Part shown: positions 16,050 through 26,144 of the stretch, in pieces | Layout: each line of letters begins with the position of its first letter | Numbering within the stretch: the first letter of the stretch is position 1 | NCBI GenBank assembly: GCA_051881695.1 | Contig: JBJEQJ010000040.1 | Coordinates: forward strand, 7,946-71,945 | Length of the DNA: 64,000 nt | Reading direction: 5' to 3' | From: CAYJFG01 sp051881695 | Lineage (GTDB): Bacteria > Bacillota > Clostridia > Oscillospirales > Acutalibacteraceae | Made by a program: the position numbers and the translations under genes | Notes under the pieces: generated by a model | Told to the model about the DNA's origin: nothing | What the model saw: only the letters and a program-made list of their open reading frames with translations | The model's database searches: none

Positions 16050-16943
16050 ATGAAAAAGAAAAAACCGTGGCTTTCTTTTTTTGTAATAACATTAGCCCTA
16101 TTGGTTGCTTTTTCATTTGTGGCGATTTCTCATTTACTGATAAAATCGGGAAAAGAACCCCCCTCCGCTTTGATTGACATTTCCGTTTCAGATGCTGATG
16201 GCAATAAGGACAGTGATAATACTAAAACCGAAATCGCTGTTTCCGGATCTGTTAAGCCGGAACCCGAAGAGTCAAAGCCGGAGGTTGAACTTATAGGCGG
16301 TAAAGGCAAAGCTTACCATAAGGAAATACAGGTTTTCTACGCCGAATACGGCGATAACGGTGAAATCACCGTTAAGTCCGAATTTGGGGATAAGGTGGTT
16401 GCCCCCGGAACCGAAAACAGTTATGATTTATATGTAAGGAATGTGGGAAAAGTACCGATAAGCTATATTTTGGAGGCGGAATCCCGCATTACCGTGGATG
16501 TAAACGGCGAGCAAACCGAAATACCCATTGAAGCCAGTTTTTACACCCCTCACGGCAGTTACCTTTTAGGCGGGGAAGAGAGCTTGGAAAATTTAGGCAA
16601 GCTTGACGGAGTTAAGGACGGCTCGGGTTTGTCACCGGAGCATCAGGCAAAGTATACCTTATGTTGGAGTTGGCCTTTTAATGGCGACGATGAATTTGAT
16701 ACATTACTGGGTAATTTGGCTGCCGAGGGTGAAGAATTAACCGTTAAGGTCGCCTTCAATGTTACAGCCGCTTACGACCCAAACGCTGAGGGTGGCTCAC
16801 TAATGACCGGTGATTCATCGAATATTGGACTTTGGGTTGCATTATTCATAGTCTCAACATTCACTTTGATTATTCTATTATTCTTAAGAAAAAGGGAAAA
16901 CGATGAAGAAAACTCCCAAACACACAAAGAAAAAATTAAGTAA
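16050..16943 (+). CDS. TasA-like surface protein with sortase-like C-terminal anchor
   Basis: This 297-residue protein has an N-terminal signal/membrane helix (about 8-30), a Lys/Glu/Pro-rich spacer and a TasA-like beta domain (about 80-250). That domain has the WSWPFNGDD...DTLLG pattern shared with the upstream fibre protein. It ends in LMTGDSSNIG (about 252-261), a hydrophobic helix and a charged tail, which resembles the LPxTGD-SNIGLW sorting signals of gut Firmicutes with a degenerate first part. I infer it anchors the fibre to wall or membrane. Its last 41 bases overlap the next gene. Confidence 0.75.
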   Translation: MKKKKPWLSFFVITLALLVAFSFVAISHLLIKSGKEPPSALIDISVSDADGNKDSDNTKTEIAVSGSVKPEPEESKPEVELIGGKGKAYHKEIQVFYAEYGDNGEITVKSEFGDKVVAPGTENSYDLYVRNVGKVPISYILEAESRITVDVNGEQTEIPIEASFYTPHGSYLLGGEESLENLGKLDGVKDGSGLSPEHQAKYTLCWSWPFNGDDEFDTLLGNLAAEGEELTVKVAFNVTAAYDPNAEGGSLMTGDSSNIGLWVALFIVSTFTLIILLFLRKRENDEENSQTHKEKIK

Positions 16944-17469
16944 AAAAACCGTATTCCGTTACATTATTTTTTCTTTTATAGGCATAGTTTTAGGGCTATT
17001 TGTTTATGCTCAAAATGCTCAGGGCGTTTTAAGGGATAAAATGCCGATGCCGTTCGGTTACGGTATGTCGGTTGTGCTTTCGGGCAGTATGGAAGACAGA
17101 TTATCCGTAGACGATTTGGTTATTATTAAAGCAACCGACGATTATAAGGTGAATGATATTGTACTTTATCAAGACGGAGACAGCCTTGTAATACACCGCA
17201 TTATTGAAATTGACGGCGATACCGTTACCACCAAGGGCGACGCAAACAATGTTGCCGACGAGCCGATAAACAAAAGCCTAATAAAAGGCGTTTTGGTTTA
17301 TGATATTGCGGGACTCGGCATGGTGGTAAATATCCTAAAACAGCCCGTTTCGGTATTTATAATTTTGGCGGCGGCACTTCTGCTTACGGAACTTTCCTAC
17401 CGCAAAGAAAAGGACAATGATACCGAAGAGCTTGATGAAATTAAAAAAATGATTGAGGAACTGAAATAG
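16903..17469 (+). CDS. Second SipW-type (S26B) signal peptidase I
   Basis: This 188-residue peptidase has S62 in LSGSMED and H98 in LVIHRII as the Ser/His dyad, the TTKGDAN box at about 110-116, an N-terminal helix (about 18-36) and a second helix near 145-163. It is clearly divergent from the first SipW of this operon and lacks that protein's long acidic tail. Two such peptidases in one operon suggest division of labour between substrates. It starts inside the end of the preceding gene, so translation is coupled. Confidence 0.88.
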   Translation: MKKTPKHTKKKLSKKTVFRYIIFSFIGIVLGLFVYAQNAQGVLRDKMPMPFGYGMSVVLSGSMEDRLSVDDLVIIKATDDYKVNDIVLYQDGDSLVIHRIIEIDGDTVTTKGDANNVADEPINKSLIKGVLVYDIAGLGMVVNILKQPVSVFIILAAALLLTELSYRKEKDNDTEELDEIKKMIEELK

Positions 17470-17501
17470 GACAAAAAACCTTAAAAGGAGGCAAACGGAT
17501 A

Positions 17502-18068
17502 ATGCGGTATAAATCGAAACACGAAAAACTAAAGCTGCATTATTCTGTTTTAGTTTTTCGTATTGCCGCCCTGCTTGCTTGTCTTACACTTATTACAGCA
17601 TATCTGCTTTCGGGTGCTTATTCAAGGTTCTTTTCAGGCGCTTTGGGCGGCGACGGTGCAAGGGTTGCCGGATTTTCGCCCGATTTCACTTCCGCTAAGG
17701 TTCTTGATTTTGAAAAAACACCCGGATATAATGCCGAAATAGATTTTTCCGTGCAAAACTATTCGGATGAAAAACTGCCTGAAACGGCAATGAAATGCAA
17801 AATAGTTTTTAAAACAACAGGCAACATACCGCTTACCTTTACTCTGCTGGACGGTGCAGAAAACCAACTTCAAAAATGGGTATGGGACGGAACAAGCGAA
17901 GAAAAAAGATATGAATATACAGACGGCTCGCTGATTTTTGGGGTTGGGACGAAAGAAATCCGAACATACAAATTAAAAGCGGAATGGAAAAGCGACAAAA
18001 ATGATGTGCGCTTTTCGGGACTGACCGACGCCGTATATTTAGAAACGGTATTTAAACAGATTGATTAA
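17502..18068 (+). CDS. Minor SipW-substrate-like protein
   Basis: This 188-residue secreted protein has a signal segment ending in LLSGAYSRFFSG, followed by GGDGARVAGF. That is the same layout as SGTFAKYVTSG...SARVAKF in the main fibre protein. The mature part is a single beta-sandwich-like domain. It has the WVWDGTSEE element but is shorter than the main subunit, and it ends in QID like the first TasA-like protein. An AAGGAGG ribosome site precedes the start. I infer a minor or tip/base subunit of the fibre. Confidence 0.7.
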   Translation: MRYKSKHEKLKLHYSVLVFRIAALLACLTLITAYLLSGAYSRFFSGALGGDGARVAGFSPDFTSAKVLDFEKTPGYNAEIDFSVQNYSDEKLPETAMKCKIVFKTTGNIPLTFTLLDGAENQLQKWVWDGTSEEKRYEYTDGSLIFGVGTKEIRTYKLKAEWKSDKNDVRFSGLTDAVYLETVFKQID

Positions 18069-18097
18069 AGCCTATCGTGAAAGGAGATTTCTGTCAT

Positions 18098-18844
18098 ATG
18101 AAAAAAAGAAAGACTGTTACAGTTGTCTCCGTTTTACTTGTTGTTACGCTTTTGGCTTTTGTTATACCTTCTGTTGCAAAATACATAACAAAAAAGGGAC
18201 AGCAAAGCGAACTCACTTCTCAAAATTTTTATTTTTCCAGCAATTTTCTGAAATCGGACGAAGTATCGACCTATGAAATTTACGGCAACACCGTAACCTT
18301 TGCGGTTAGAAATTATATTGACAGTTTAAGAATTAACGCTGCGGATATAAATTATACCGTTTCGGCAGACGGCGGTGCGGTCGATGTATCAAACGGCAGT
18401 CTGGCGGGGTCGGTTTATTCCTCGGAAAATATTACCTTGTCTTATAATTTTGCCGCAGATGAGCTGCAAAAAGAAATAACCGTTTCGGTCACGGGAACGG
18501 GAAATTTTACCCAAACCTTAAGTGCAAAATTTATATTTATTAAATATTACGGCTTGAAGTTCGAAATTAAAGACCAAGAAAACAGAGATTATGCCGAACT
18601 CTATATTTATACAGGCAATACGGCAAGCGATGTAACAATAAATTGGGATAATTCGATACTTCTTATTGACGAAACCAACGATTACATTTTCGACAACCTA
18701 AATTCCGATAAAAATTCCGTAACCGTCACAAATATACCTGCAGACGCAACGGTTAAAATAGTGTTTTTCAAAAATGATATTTCAAAAGATTATACCTGCG
18801 GTATAACAGGATTCGACGGCAGTATGACTATGCCAGCCAACTGA
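18098..18844 (+). CDS. Secreted protein with SipW-like signal, hypothetical
   Basis: I chose the ATG at 18098 because AAGGAG (18081-18086) is correctly spaced for it; a GTG 21 bases upstream is unlikely. The product is 248 residues with a basic, hydrophobic signal ending VIPSVAKYITKKG, again like the SipW-type segment AKYVTSG. The mature region is rich in Asn, Thr, Ser and Asp, predicted mainly beta, without recognised catalytic motifs or a C-terminal anchor. By position it is another component of the fibre/matrix operon. Confidence 0.7.
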   Translation: MKKRKTVTVVSVLLVVTLLAFVIPSVAKYITKKGQQSELTSQNFYFSSNFLKSDEVSTYEIYGNTVTFAVRNYIDSLRINAADINYTVSADGGAVDVSNGSLAGSVYSSENITLSYNFAADELQKEITVSVTGTGNFTQTLSAKFIFIKYYGLKFEIKDQENRDYAELYIYTGNTASDVTINWDNSILLIDETNDYIFDNLNSDKNSVTVTNIPADATVKIVFFKNDISKDYTCGITGFDGSMTMPAN

Positions 18845-18882
18845 TTTTAGAAAACAAATACCTTGAAGGGAGGCAAGCAAAA

Positions 18883-21800
18883 ATGAATAGAAAAGCTTAT
18901 TTTAGATATATTTCTATAGTTTTATTGCTCTGCCTTCTTTTAAACAGTTACACAATACACGCATCATCAGAGGAAGGCGTATTAACAGTCGGGCAATCTT
19001 CAATAATAAACGGCGGTTTTGAATACCCTAACCTGAAAGCTGAAGATACTAAAAACGACGGTTGGAAAGGCATAGAGTACAATAATTCAAATTATGAAAC
19101 GCAGAAATTAAGCTGGAAAACTACGGCTACCGATAGAACGCTTGAATACGCTTGGCTTAAGAATACTACTGTAATTACCGAGATGTCACCTCATATGAAA
19201 CCGACTGTTGAGAATGTGATAGTGGGAAACGGACCTTCGGACGGTGTGCAATTTGCCGAGGTGGTCGCAAATGAAGTAAGCAGCCTATACCAGATTTTAT
19301 CCGTGGAATCAGGCGAGAATTACAGTTGGACCGTTCACCACCGTGGAAGAAAAGGTGTTGATACATTGGCGTTTATAATTACCGATGAAGACGCTTCGGT
19401 AAATTATGTAAAATCGAGTAAAACCGGCACAGACCATTTTCAGCAGATTATAAATTGGCTGAAAAGCAAAGGAATAACTGCACCGGTTGCAGGCAATACG
19501 GCAGAACATACGGTTTATACAACGAAATTAAATGATTCCAATTCATTTGAAGCAGCTGCAGACGGCTCGTTTTTCTCATTCACAAAAGACGGCGAGCATA
19601 CCGTAGAATTTAAAATATGTTTAATGAGTACGGCAAAGGCGGATTGGGGCGAATATACGGGTAGTTATTACTCGGGAGCGAATAAGAATATTATGTTTGT
19701 TCTGACTCCTTTTAGTACTTCATTTGGTAGTTCAAGCGGAGGAAACCTGTTGGATAATATGAGCTTCGCTGATAAAAGTGGCAGAAATTTGCTTATAAAT
19801 GCCGGCTTTGATGATGTTCCAATATCCCGTTCCTATGCTAGTTTAAAAGCGGCAAACTATTCATCTCCTGAGGCCGGCATCGGCTGGTGCACAACCGCTT
19901 GGGATTATTATGTTGAAGTGGGTAATACTCAACACGGCGACGCTTATGGATTAGGGTCAACGGTTGAAATCGTAACATCATGCAAACCCAGTATAAGAGA
20001 AGGTCAGCAGTTTGTCGAATTAAACGCCAATGAAGAAAGCTCTTTGTATCAAATAGTAGATACTACCCCCGGCAAAATGTATAGGTGGGGACTGTCCCAC
20101 AGGGGACGAAGCGGTAAGGATACTATGGCTTTGATTATAGGACCTGATCAAACAAGCGCCCCCCAAAAAACCTCGCCAACAGAACGAGATCAGCTTATGA
20201 AAATGGTTGACTGGCTTTATTCACAGACCGATGTTGCACTGGATATTCCGACGATGGGTTGTAGTAATGAAATAAAAATATATACCCCTAAATTTAATAA
20301 CAGCGGCGGATTTCAGTACTCCGGCGACAGCATAAGCTGGCAAAGCGACGAAAACCATACCGAAGAATGGTCGATATGGATTATTTCTTCACTGAATGAT
20401 GATTGGCACGACTACGGCGATTATGAAAAAAAAGCGGCTTATAATTATAACTATATTGTTCCGCAAGGACAGGAAAAAACCATATTCGGCTTTGTTTCGG
20501 TCAACGCTGTTGACGCTTCCGGTACAAGTAAAAAAACCTACGGCAATCTGTTGGATAATATTGAATTTGAAGAATTTTATTATGTAAATGCTGATTTTAA
20601 CAAATCCCCTGTCGAAGAATACGGCACCGTATATATCACTCCCGAGGTCCCGGGCACTTTTGAACCCGATGACAATACGAATGACACAGGCTGGGTTTTA
20701 GCAGGCAGTAATATTTCGATTTATTACAAACCGGGAAACAGAACATTTATCGGCGGATACATAAACGGCGAATTTGTTCCCGCTGACCGATGGATCAAAG
20801 AAGAGGTTGACGGAAAAACAGAATACCGTTATGATTTTAAAAATGTCAATTCTTCAATTACTGTAGATATAATATATCAGGCACAAAATGTTATTTATGA
20901 TTCCTGTAATCAGTATGAGTATCATTATGACTTAAATGACCCAACCACACGTTGTGAGATTCCGCTGGACGAACACTCTAGCGAATACATCTCTCACGCT
21001 CCCGAAGCTGATGACGGTTGGAAGTTTATGGGTTGGAAATATATCTCAACCAATGAAAGCGAAATAAAATCATATATGCTTGAAGCAAAACACAAGGTTA
21101 AGTATTATAAAGAAAATGAAAACGAATTCCTTAGTATATATGAAATACTATCTGAAAGCACCGAGCAATTAGTTGTAGATAAAATACCTGAAATTGAAGG
21201 TATTACCTTCTTTGCACAATGGAAATACCGTCAAAGGGTTATTGCACAAACATTTGATGAAGCTTTGTCAAGCTATAAAGATGACACCGAGGGCGGAACT
21301 GTTGAAGTAAAGCTATTGCAAACCGATGATGAAAATCCCGAAATTGCAACAGATTATACCCCGAACGGCGAAAGCGAAGCGGTCGGTCAGCAGCTATACG
21401 CCTCTGCAGGCGACACATATATCGGTGTGACCGCTAAGAACAAAATCGGTTATTTATTCAGCGGTTGGTACGATGAAAGCGGTGCTTTAGTCACAAGAAA
21501 CCCTACCTATTCATACAAGGTAAAAGACGGCGATGTTACGCAGCTATATGCTCACTTTGATCCTATAGGTTTTGATGTTACCTTAAACACAAATGTAATC
21601 GGAAATACCGAGGATGAAGGTAAGTATTTTGCAATCAACTGCACTTTTTCAGAATTACGTGAAAACCAGATATATGCAATAACCGGTCTGCCAAATAACG
21701 CTAATATAACGGTAAACGGCGAAACGAAAGTAAACCCTACAAATATCAAAGCTGACGAAAACGGCAAAGTAAATATTACCTTGTATATGAAAAAAGGCAA

Positions 21801-23169
21801 TTCTGCAACACTTTTGCATTTGCCGGCAGGCGCTGTATATTCCGTAACTGCCGATGCTTCAACAAAGAGAGGATTCAGCGTCAGAGGTGAGATTACAAAT
21901 GAAACATTGACGGCGGTAAAAACGGTAGATTTATTCTTTTACAAGGTAAATCAATTTGTTTCGTTCGACTATGGAAAGCACTATGAAGGCATTGTTTCGC
22001 AGCAAAGCCCTCAAGAAATTACTATAACCAAAAACAGTAGTTATACATTAGACGTTGAAACTCAATATACACCAAAAATATATAACGGACTGAATATTTC
22101 TCTTTGCTTTTACAGCTCTGACGGATCTGCAAAAGAGTTTTTCACAGGCACCAGAATTCTGATGCTCGATTTGTCAAATCAAAATGAACCGAAGTATTAC
22201 AGTTATACTGTAAACGGTTCTGTATCCGTCATAGATCTTACGCAATTTACCGAGCTCGGTTCGGCAGATGCTCATTTTGCTCTGAAGACAGGCGAAATGT
22301 TAACCGAAAAGCTGGTGTTTATTGTCGATTATGTCGGTACGAACGATGCAAACAGTGCTGAAATAGCCCTCGTTTATAGCGATAACGATGACGAACTGAC
22401 AAACATCTTGACCCCGCCCAAAAAGGCAGTCAAGATAGGTACAGATACAACAAAGCTTACCGCAGTCGGCAACGGTAATACATCAAGCGACGGACCGTTT
22501 GCAATTAACATTACCGTAGGCGAAAGTGCACCCGCTGTAAATACCACCTACGAAGGGGGAGAAAGCGGAAAATATGCGGTGAAACTGTCGGTTGACGGCG
22601 GTAATCTGCCCGACGGTTCTTATGCCGTGGTTGACGGAAAAACTTATTACAGCAACAACGGATATATTAAAATTTCTCCTATTACTCCGGGTAGCTTCAA
22701 TGTGAATATTTATTCCCCCGTACCGCTTGAGCCTTCCGACGGTAAGGTAAAATTCACGGCAACCTTATTGTCGGCGGTTTCAACCTCTGCCATAATTCCT
22801 GTTGAAATAATTAAAACTCCGATAGAGTACAGCTGCGTTGATGTTGCTATTGATGCCGAAGTTTTAAATAAAGTACTGTCACCCGGAAATGTAAGCAGCG
22901 CAAAAATCACATTAAAGCATAATAACCTTGATGAAGTTAAATTGACAGTAAGCCAAAAAAACAGCGACGGAACATACATCGAAATTTTAACCGATGTGAA
23001 TGTAAATTTGCCTGCCGATGATGCTGAATTTACGGTCGATTTATCTAACGGTTTTAATGCACAGTCGGGCAAAACGTATATTTTCTCGTTTGCAGGATAT
23101 GTCGGCGGTTTTCCGGTTTGCAAGGATAATTGCTGTGTAGTCTGCGGGTATGTATTAAAGAACAATTAA
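18883..23169 (+). CDS. Very large secreted repeat protein (possible matrix/adhesin component)
   Basis: This 1428-residue protein has a conventional signal peptide (about 1-28). Its N-terminal half holds two related modules, at about 40-300 and 305-565. Each starts with a NGGFE/NAGFD motif and contains GVQFAEVVANEVSSLYQI or GQQFVELNANEESSLYQI, then the HHRGR/SHRGR box. These look like carbohydrate-binding jelly-roll modules. InlB B-type repeats follow (GWKYIS and LFSGWYDESG...LYAHF regions, about 670-900), then several beta-sandwich-like stretches. There is no sorting signal, and the end is Cys-rich (CKDNCCVVC). It is the last gene of the SipW/TasA operon. Function inferred only. Confidence 0.75.
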   Translation: MNRKAYFRYISIVLLLCLLLNSYTIHASSEEGVLTVGQSSIINGGFEYPNLKAEDTKNDGWKGIEYNNSNYETQKLSWKTTATDRTLEYAWLKNTTVITEMSPHMKPTVENVIVGNGPSDGVQFAEVVANEVSSLYQILSVESGENYSWTVHHRGRKGVDTLAFIITDEDASVNYVKSSKTGTDHFQQIINWLKSKGITAPVAGNTAEHTVYTTKLNDSNSFEAAADGSFFSFTKDGEHTVEFKICLMSTAKADWGEYTGSYYSGANKNIMFVLTPFSTSFGSSSGGNLLDNMSFADKSGRNLLINAGFDDVPISRSYASLKAANYSSPEAGIGWCTTAWDYYVEVGNTQHGDAYGLGSTVEIVTSCKPSIREGQQFVELNANEESSLYQIVDTTPGKMYRWGLSHRGRSGKDTMALIIGPDQTSAPQKTSPTERDQLMKMVDWLYSQTDVALDIPTMGCSNEIKIYTPKFNNSGGFQYSGDSISWQSDENHTEEWSIWIISSLNDDWHDYGDYEKKAAYNYNYIVPQGQEKTIFGFVSVNAVDASGTSKKTYGNLLDNIEFEEFYYVNADFNKSPVEEYGTVYITPEVPGTFEPDDNTNDTGWVLAGSNISIYYKPGNRTFIGGYINGEFVPADRWIKEEVDGKTEYRYDFKNVNSSITVDIIYQAQNVIYDSCNQYEYHYDLNDPTTRCEIPLDEHSSEYISHAPEADDGWKFMGWKYISTNESEIKSYMLEAKHKVKYYKENENEFLSIYEILSESTEQLVVDKIPEIEGITFFAQWKYRQRVIAQTFDEALSSYKDDTEGGTVEVKLLQTDDENPEIATDYTPNGESEAVGQQLYASAGDTYIGVTAKNKIGYLFSGWYDESGALVTRNPTYSYKVKDGDVTQLYAHFDPIGFDVTLNTNVIGNTEDEGKYFAINCTFSELRENQIYAITGLPNNANITVNGETKVNPTNIKADENGKVNITLYMKKGNSATLLHLPAGAVYSVTADASTKRGFSVRGEITNETLTAVKTVDLFFYKVNQFVSFDYGKHYEGIVSQQSPQEITITKNSSYTLDVETQYTPKIYNGLNISLCFYSSDGSAKEFFTGTRILMLDLSNQNEPKYYSYTVNGSVSVIDLTQFTELGSADAHFALKTGEMLTEKLVFIVDYVGTNDANSAEIALVYSDNDDELTNILTPPKKAVKIGTDTTKLTAVGNGNTSSDGPFAINITVGESAPAVNTTYEGGESGKYAVKLSVDGGNLPDGSYAVVDGKTYYSNNGYIKISPITPGSFNVNIYSPVPLEPSDGKVKFTATLLSAVSTSAIIPVEIIKTPIEYSCVDVAIDAEVLNKVLSPGNVSSAKITLKHNNLDEVKLTVSQKNSDGTYIEILTDVNVNLPADDAEFTVDLSNGFNAQSGKTYIFSFAGYVGGFPVCKDNCCVVCGYVLKNN

Positions 23170-23308
23170 AAGCACACATAAACAAAGGCTTTTCAAAGAA
23201 TTGTAAATTCCTGGAAAAGCCCTGTGTGATTGAGAACAGAATCGCTTTAGCTTTATGTCTGAAATGTATTGTTGTTTTTCTGCTTTGTCAGAAAACAGCA
23301 GTAATCAA

Positions 23309-23359
23309 AAAACCGTATAAGCAATCAATTATAGGTTGCTTATGCGGTTTTATTTTTTT
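23309..23359 (+). terminator. Terminator of the SipW/TasA operon
   Basis: A 16-base stem (AAAACCGTATAAGCAA with TTGCTTATGCGGTTTT, one G-T pair) is followed by ATTTTTTT. An additional hairpin (GGCTTTTC/GGAAAAGCC) lies at 23187-23222 without a T-run. Confidence 0.88.
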
Positions 23360-23459
23360 GCAAAAAAGCTTTCAAAAATGATACAGATAAGATACATACC
23401 AATGCCATAATACAGACAAAAGAAGAACGTTAAACTTAAAATAAAGCGGTGGTCATACT

Positions 23460-24773
23460 GTGAAGCGTAATAACAAAATTCTTCCCTTTATCCTTTCCCT
23501 GTGTATAATATCGGGCTTTGCAAGCTGTGTTTCACAAGAAAACGAACGGTCGTTAAAATTGCAGATTTACGAATGTGCCGCCGGTGACGATGGGCTTGTA
23601 TTAAATTTTGTTGACAAGTATAACAAAAGCTGTTCTGCCGCTGACAAAATAGAGATTGTGCAGTTTGATACACAGGAAAAAATGCTTGAAAAACTGTCAA
23701 CAGAGATGATGGCAGGCAGAGGGCCGGATATTATATCGCTTAATGCAGATCTTTCGATTGAAAAGCTCTGTGAACAGGGACTTCTTGCAGATATAAACGA
23801 GCTTATAAACAGCGATACATCAAAGGATAAGCTTAATATGGAGGATTTTAACAGCGTTGTAATGAACGCAGGCGTTAAGAACGGTAAACGGTTTGCAGTT
23901 CCGTTTTTTTATACTACCGATATTTTGCTTTCAAAAAAAGAGGCTTTAGCTGAATTTAATATCCCGACAGATAAAGCAATTACTTACACAAGTATGGCTC
24001 AGGATTTCAAGCTGTTTATCAATAATCCGGGAAAGTACAAATTTATGTTTGACGACAGCAGCAGAAATCACTTAATGAGATTCTTTTATATTTTTCTTGA
24101 CAGCTATGTCGATTTTGATAACAAAACAGAATATTTTGCCACAGAGGAATTTCGCAAAAGCCTTGAAACGGTAGGAGGAATCGTAAAATCCTTTCGTACT
24201 CCGCCGGATGAAGAAATCTTAGACTACTCCTATGATAATTATCTGTTTAACGATTTTACAGATGTTGATATAAGCACTGTAATGTGGCGATATGCCGATT
24301 TTAAAACTAACGGTCTTACTCCGTGTGTTATGCAGGGCATTTCACGAGATAAAGAAACTAAAAGTGCCTTTGTACAGGCGGGTGTTGCAATTAATAATAA
24401 TTCAAAGCTAAAGGATAAAGCGTACAAATTCATAAAATATGTGCTTAGCGAGAAGATGCAGCTTCATTTCTGCGGCGCAGGACTGCATAAGTACAGCTAC
24501 AGCCTGCCGGTGCGAACCTCATCATATAAAAGGCTGATTAAAATTGCAGAGAAGGAAAAGGATGAGAACGGTGAAAAAATAGGCATAAATAACGAATATA
24601 TGCAGACATATTTTAAGCTTGCAGAAGGCGTGAATACCTGCTTGCTTCCCCGTACACATTATAACTCCTCTGTTATCGGCAAACCTGTGGAGGCATACCT
24701 TACCGATAAGCTTTCAGCCGAAAGATTTGCAAAAACTCTTTCATCAAGCACACAGATTTACTTTGACGAATAG
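23460..24773 (+). CDS. Extracellular solute-binding lipoprotein 1
   Basis: This 437-residue family 1-type (sugar/oligosaccharide) binding protein has a lipoprotein signal with lipobox FASC (about 20-23) and the STEMMAGRGPDI segment near 78-89, typical of MalE-like proteins. A GTG start at 23460 follows a weak GCGGTGG. It opens an operon that encodes a second binding protein and two sugar-type permeases. The substrate cannot be read from sequence. Confidence 0.82.
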   Translation: MKRNNKILPFILSLCIISGFASCVSQENERSLKLQIYECAAGDDGLVLNFVDKYNKSCSAADKIEIVQFDTQEKMLEKLSTEMMAGRGPDIISLNADLSIEKLCEQGLLADINELINSDTSKDKLNMEDFNSVVMNAGVKNGKRFAVPFFYTTDILLSKKEALAEFNIPTDKAITYTSMAQDFKLFINNPGKYKFMFDDSSRNHLMRFFYIFLDSYVDFDNKTEYFATEEFRKSLETVGGIVKSFRTPPDEEILDYSYDNYLFNDFTDVDISTVMWRYADFKTNGLTPCVMQGISRDKETKSAFVQAGVAINNNSKLKDKAYKFIKYVLSEKMQLHFCGAGLHKYSYSLPVRTSSYKRLIKIAEKEKDENGEKIGINNEYMQTYFKLAEGVNTCLLPRTHYNSSVIGKPVEAYLTDKLSAERFAKTLSSSTQIYFDE

Positions 24774-24839
24774 CGCACGGATAAGAACCTCCGCTTGTTG
24801 TTTAAGCTGTAAAATAAGGCATCAGAAAGGATTTTCCTA

Positions 24840-26144
24840 ATGAAAAAAATAATTATATTGCTTTTATTTCTATCTTTATGCTGCACAATGCTTTTTTCCT
24901 CCTGCAATACTGAAAGCACACAGGAGCAACCAGACAAAAATAATAATACCGTTACCCTGTACTACTTAGATTATGATGACTATATTGCAAATTGCATAAA
25001 GAAATTCAACAGAGAAAATAAAGATATCAAAATTGAGGCAACAGATTTTGAAAATGTTGATGAGCTAAAAACCAGGATGTCGGCAGAAATGATGGCAGGA
25101 AAGGGACCTGATTTAATTTGTGCCAATGCGTATTATACGGCGTCGTTTGATTACTATAAGATGATGGAAAGCAATTTTGCCGATTTGAATGAACTGATAA
25201 ATAAGGATAAGGATAAGCTTAGCCTTGACGATTATAACCGAGTAGTAATGGACGCAGGACTGTTAGGCGATAAACGCTGTTTTATTCCTATGAACTATGC
25301 CTTTGATGTCGATTTTACGGTAAAGGAAACCTGTGAGAAATATAATATAGATTTAAATGAGCCGATGACCTATGAAAACATAGAGGAAAAGTGCTGCAAA
25401 TACATTGAAGAAGCGAAGAAAAATGGAAATATGAGGCTGTGGCTTTCAACTCCGAGCATAGAAGGCGAATTCGCAGAGGGAAATGTAGACTTTGAGTTAA
25501 AGCGCAGCAATCTCAATTCAGAGGATTTCAAGCAGACCTTTTCAAAGCTTCTTAATATGAGTAAAGAAATTTATAAAGCTTCGGATTTCACAGATGAAGT
25601 ACTCGATTACGATGCGCTGATGCAGGGTAAAGTATTGATGATAGACGCTTATGCGCCTATATCAAATATGTATAATTACGCATATGCGAAAACCCAAAAT
25701 AAAACACTAAAATTTATAAACACAGCCTTCAGCGGTAAAGACGAATATATTGCAAACGTCCAAACCTTTCTTGCAATCAATAATAACTCCATTAAAAAAG
25801 AAGAAGCATATAAGTTTATTAAATTCTGTCTATCTTACGACAGGCAAAAATTTAATTACGATATTCCCGTAAATAACAAAGCGGCAGATTATATCTTCGA
25901 AAAATTAAGCGGATGGCAGAGCGACTACGACACCCCCGAGCAATTCAAAGACATAAGCCCCAACGAGGTTATAAATGCTTATAAAAATATGATAAGTAAA
26001 ATGACAGACTGCCGTATTCAAAATAATTATTATATTGTCGAAATAGTATACCCGTGTATTTCCGATTATTTTGAGGACAAAATTAGCGAGAAGGAATGTG
26101 TGGATAAGATAATAAACAAAACCGAAATTTACCTTACCGAATAA
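24840..26144 (+). CDS. Extracellular solute-binding lipoprotein 2
   Basis: This 434-residue paralogue of the preceding lipoprotein has lipobox FSSC near residues 19-22 and SAEMMAGKGPDL near 80-91. Sequence identity between the two is moderate and the overall layout the same, so they probably arose by duplication and may bind different ligands for the same permease pair. AAAGGA precedes the ATG. About 340 bases of repeat-rich sequence separate it from the permease genes. Confidence 0.82.
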   Translation: MKKIIILLLFLSLCCTMLFSSCNTESTQEQPDKNNNTVTLYYLDYDDYIANCIKKFNRENKDIKIEATDFENVDELKTRMSAEMMAGKGPDLICANAYYTASFDYYKMMESNFADLNELINKDKDKLSLDDYNRVVMDAGLLGDKRCFIPMNYAFDVDFTVKETCEKYNIDLNEPMTYENIEEKCCKYIEEAKKNGNMRLWLSTPSIEGEFAEGNVDFELKRSNLNSEDFKQTFSKLLNMSKEIYKASDFTDEVLDYDALMQGKVLMIDAYAPISNMYNYAYAKTQNKTLKFINTAFSGKDEYIANVQTFLAINNNSIKKEEAYKFIKFCLSYDRQKFNYDIPVNNKAADYIFEKLSGWQSDYDTPEQFKDISPNEVINAYKNMISKMTDCRIQNNYYIVEIVYPCISDYFEDKISEKECVDKIINKTEIYLTE

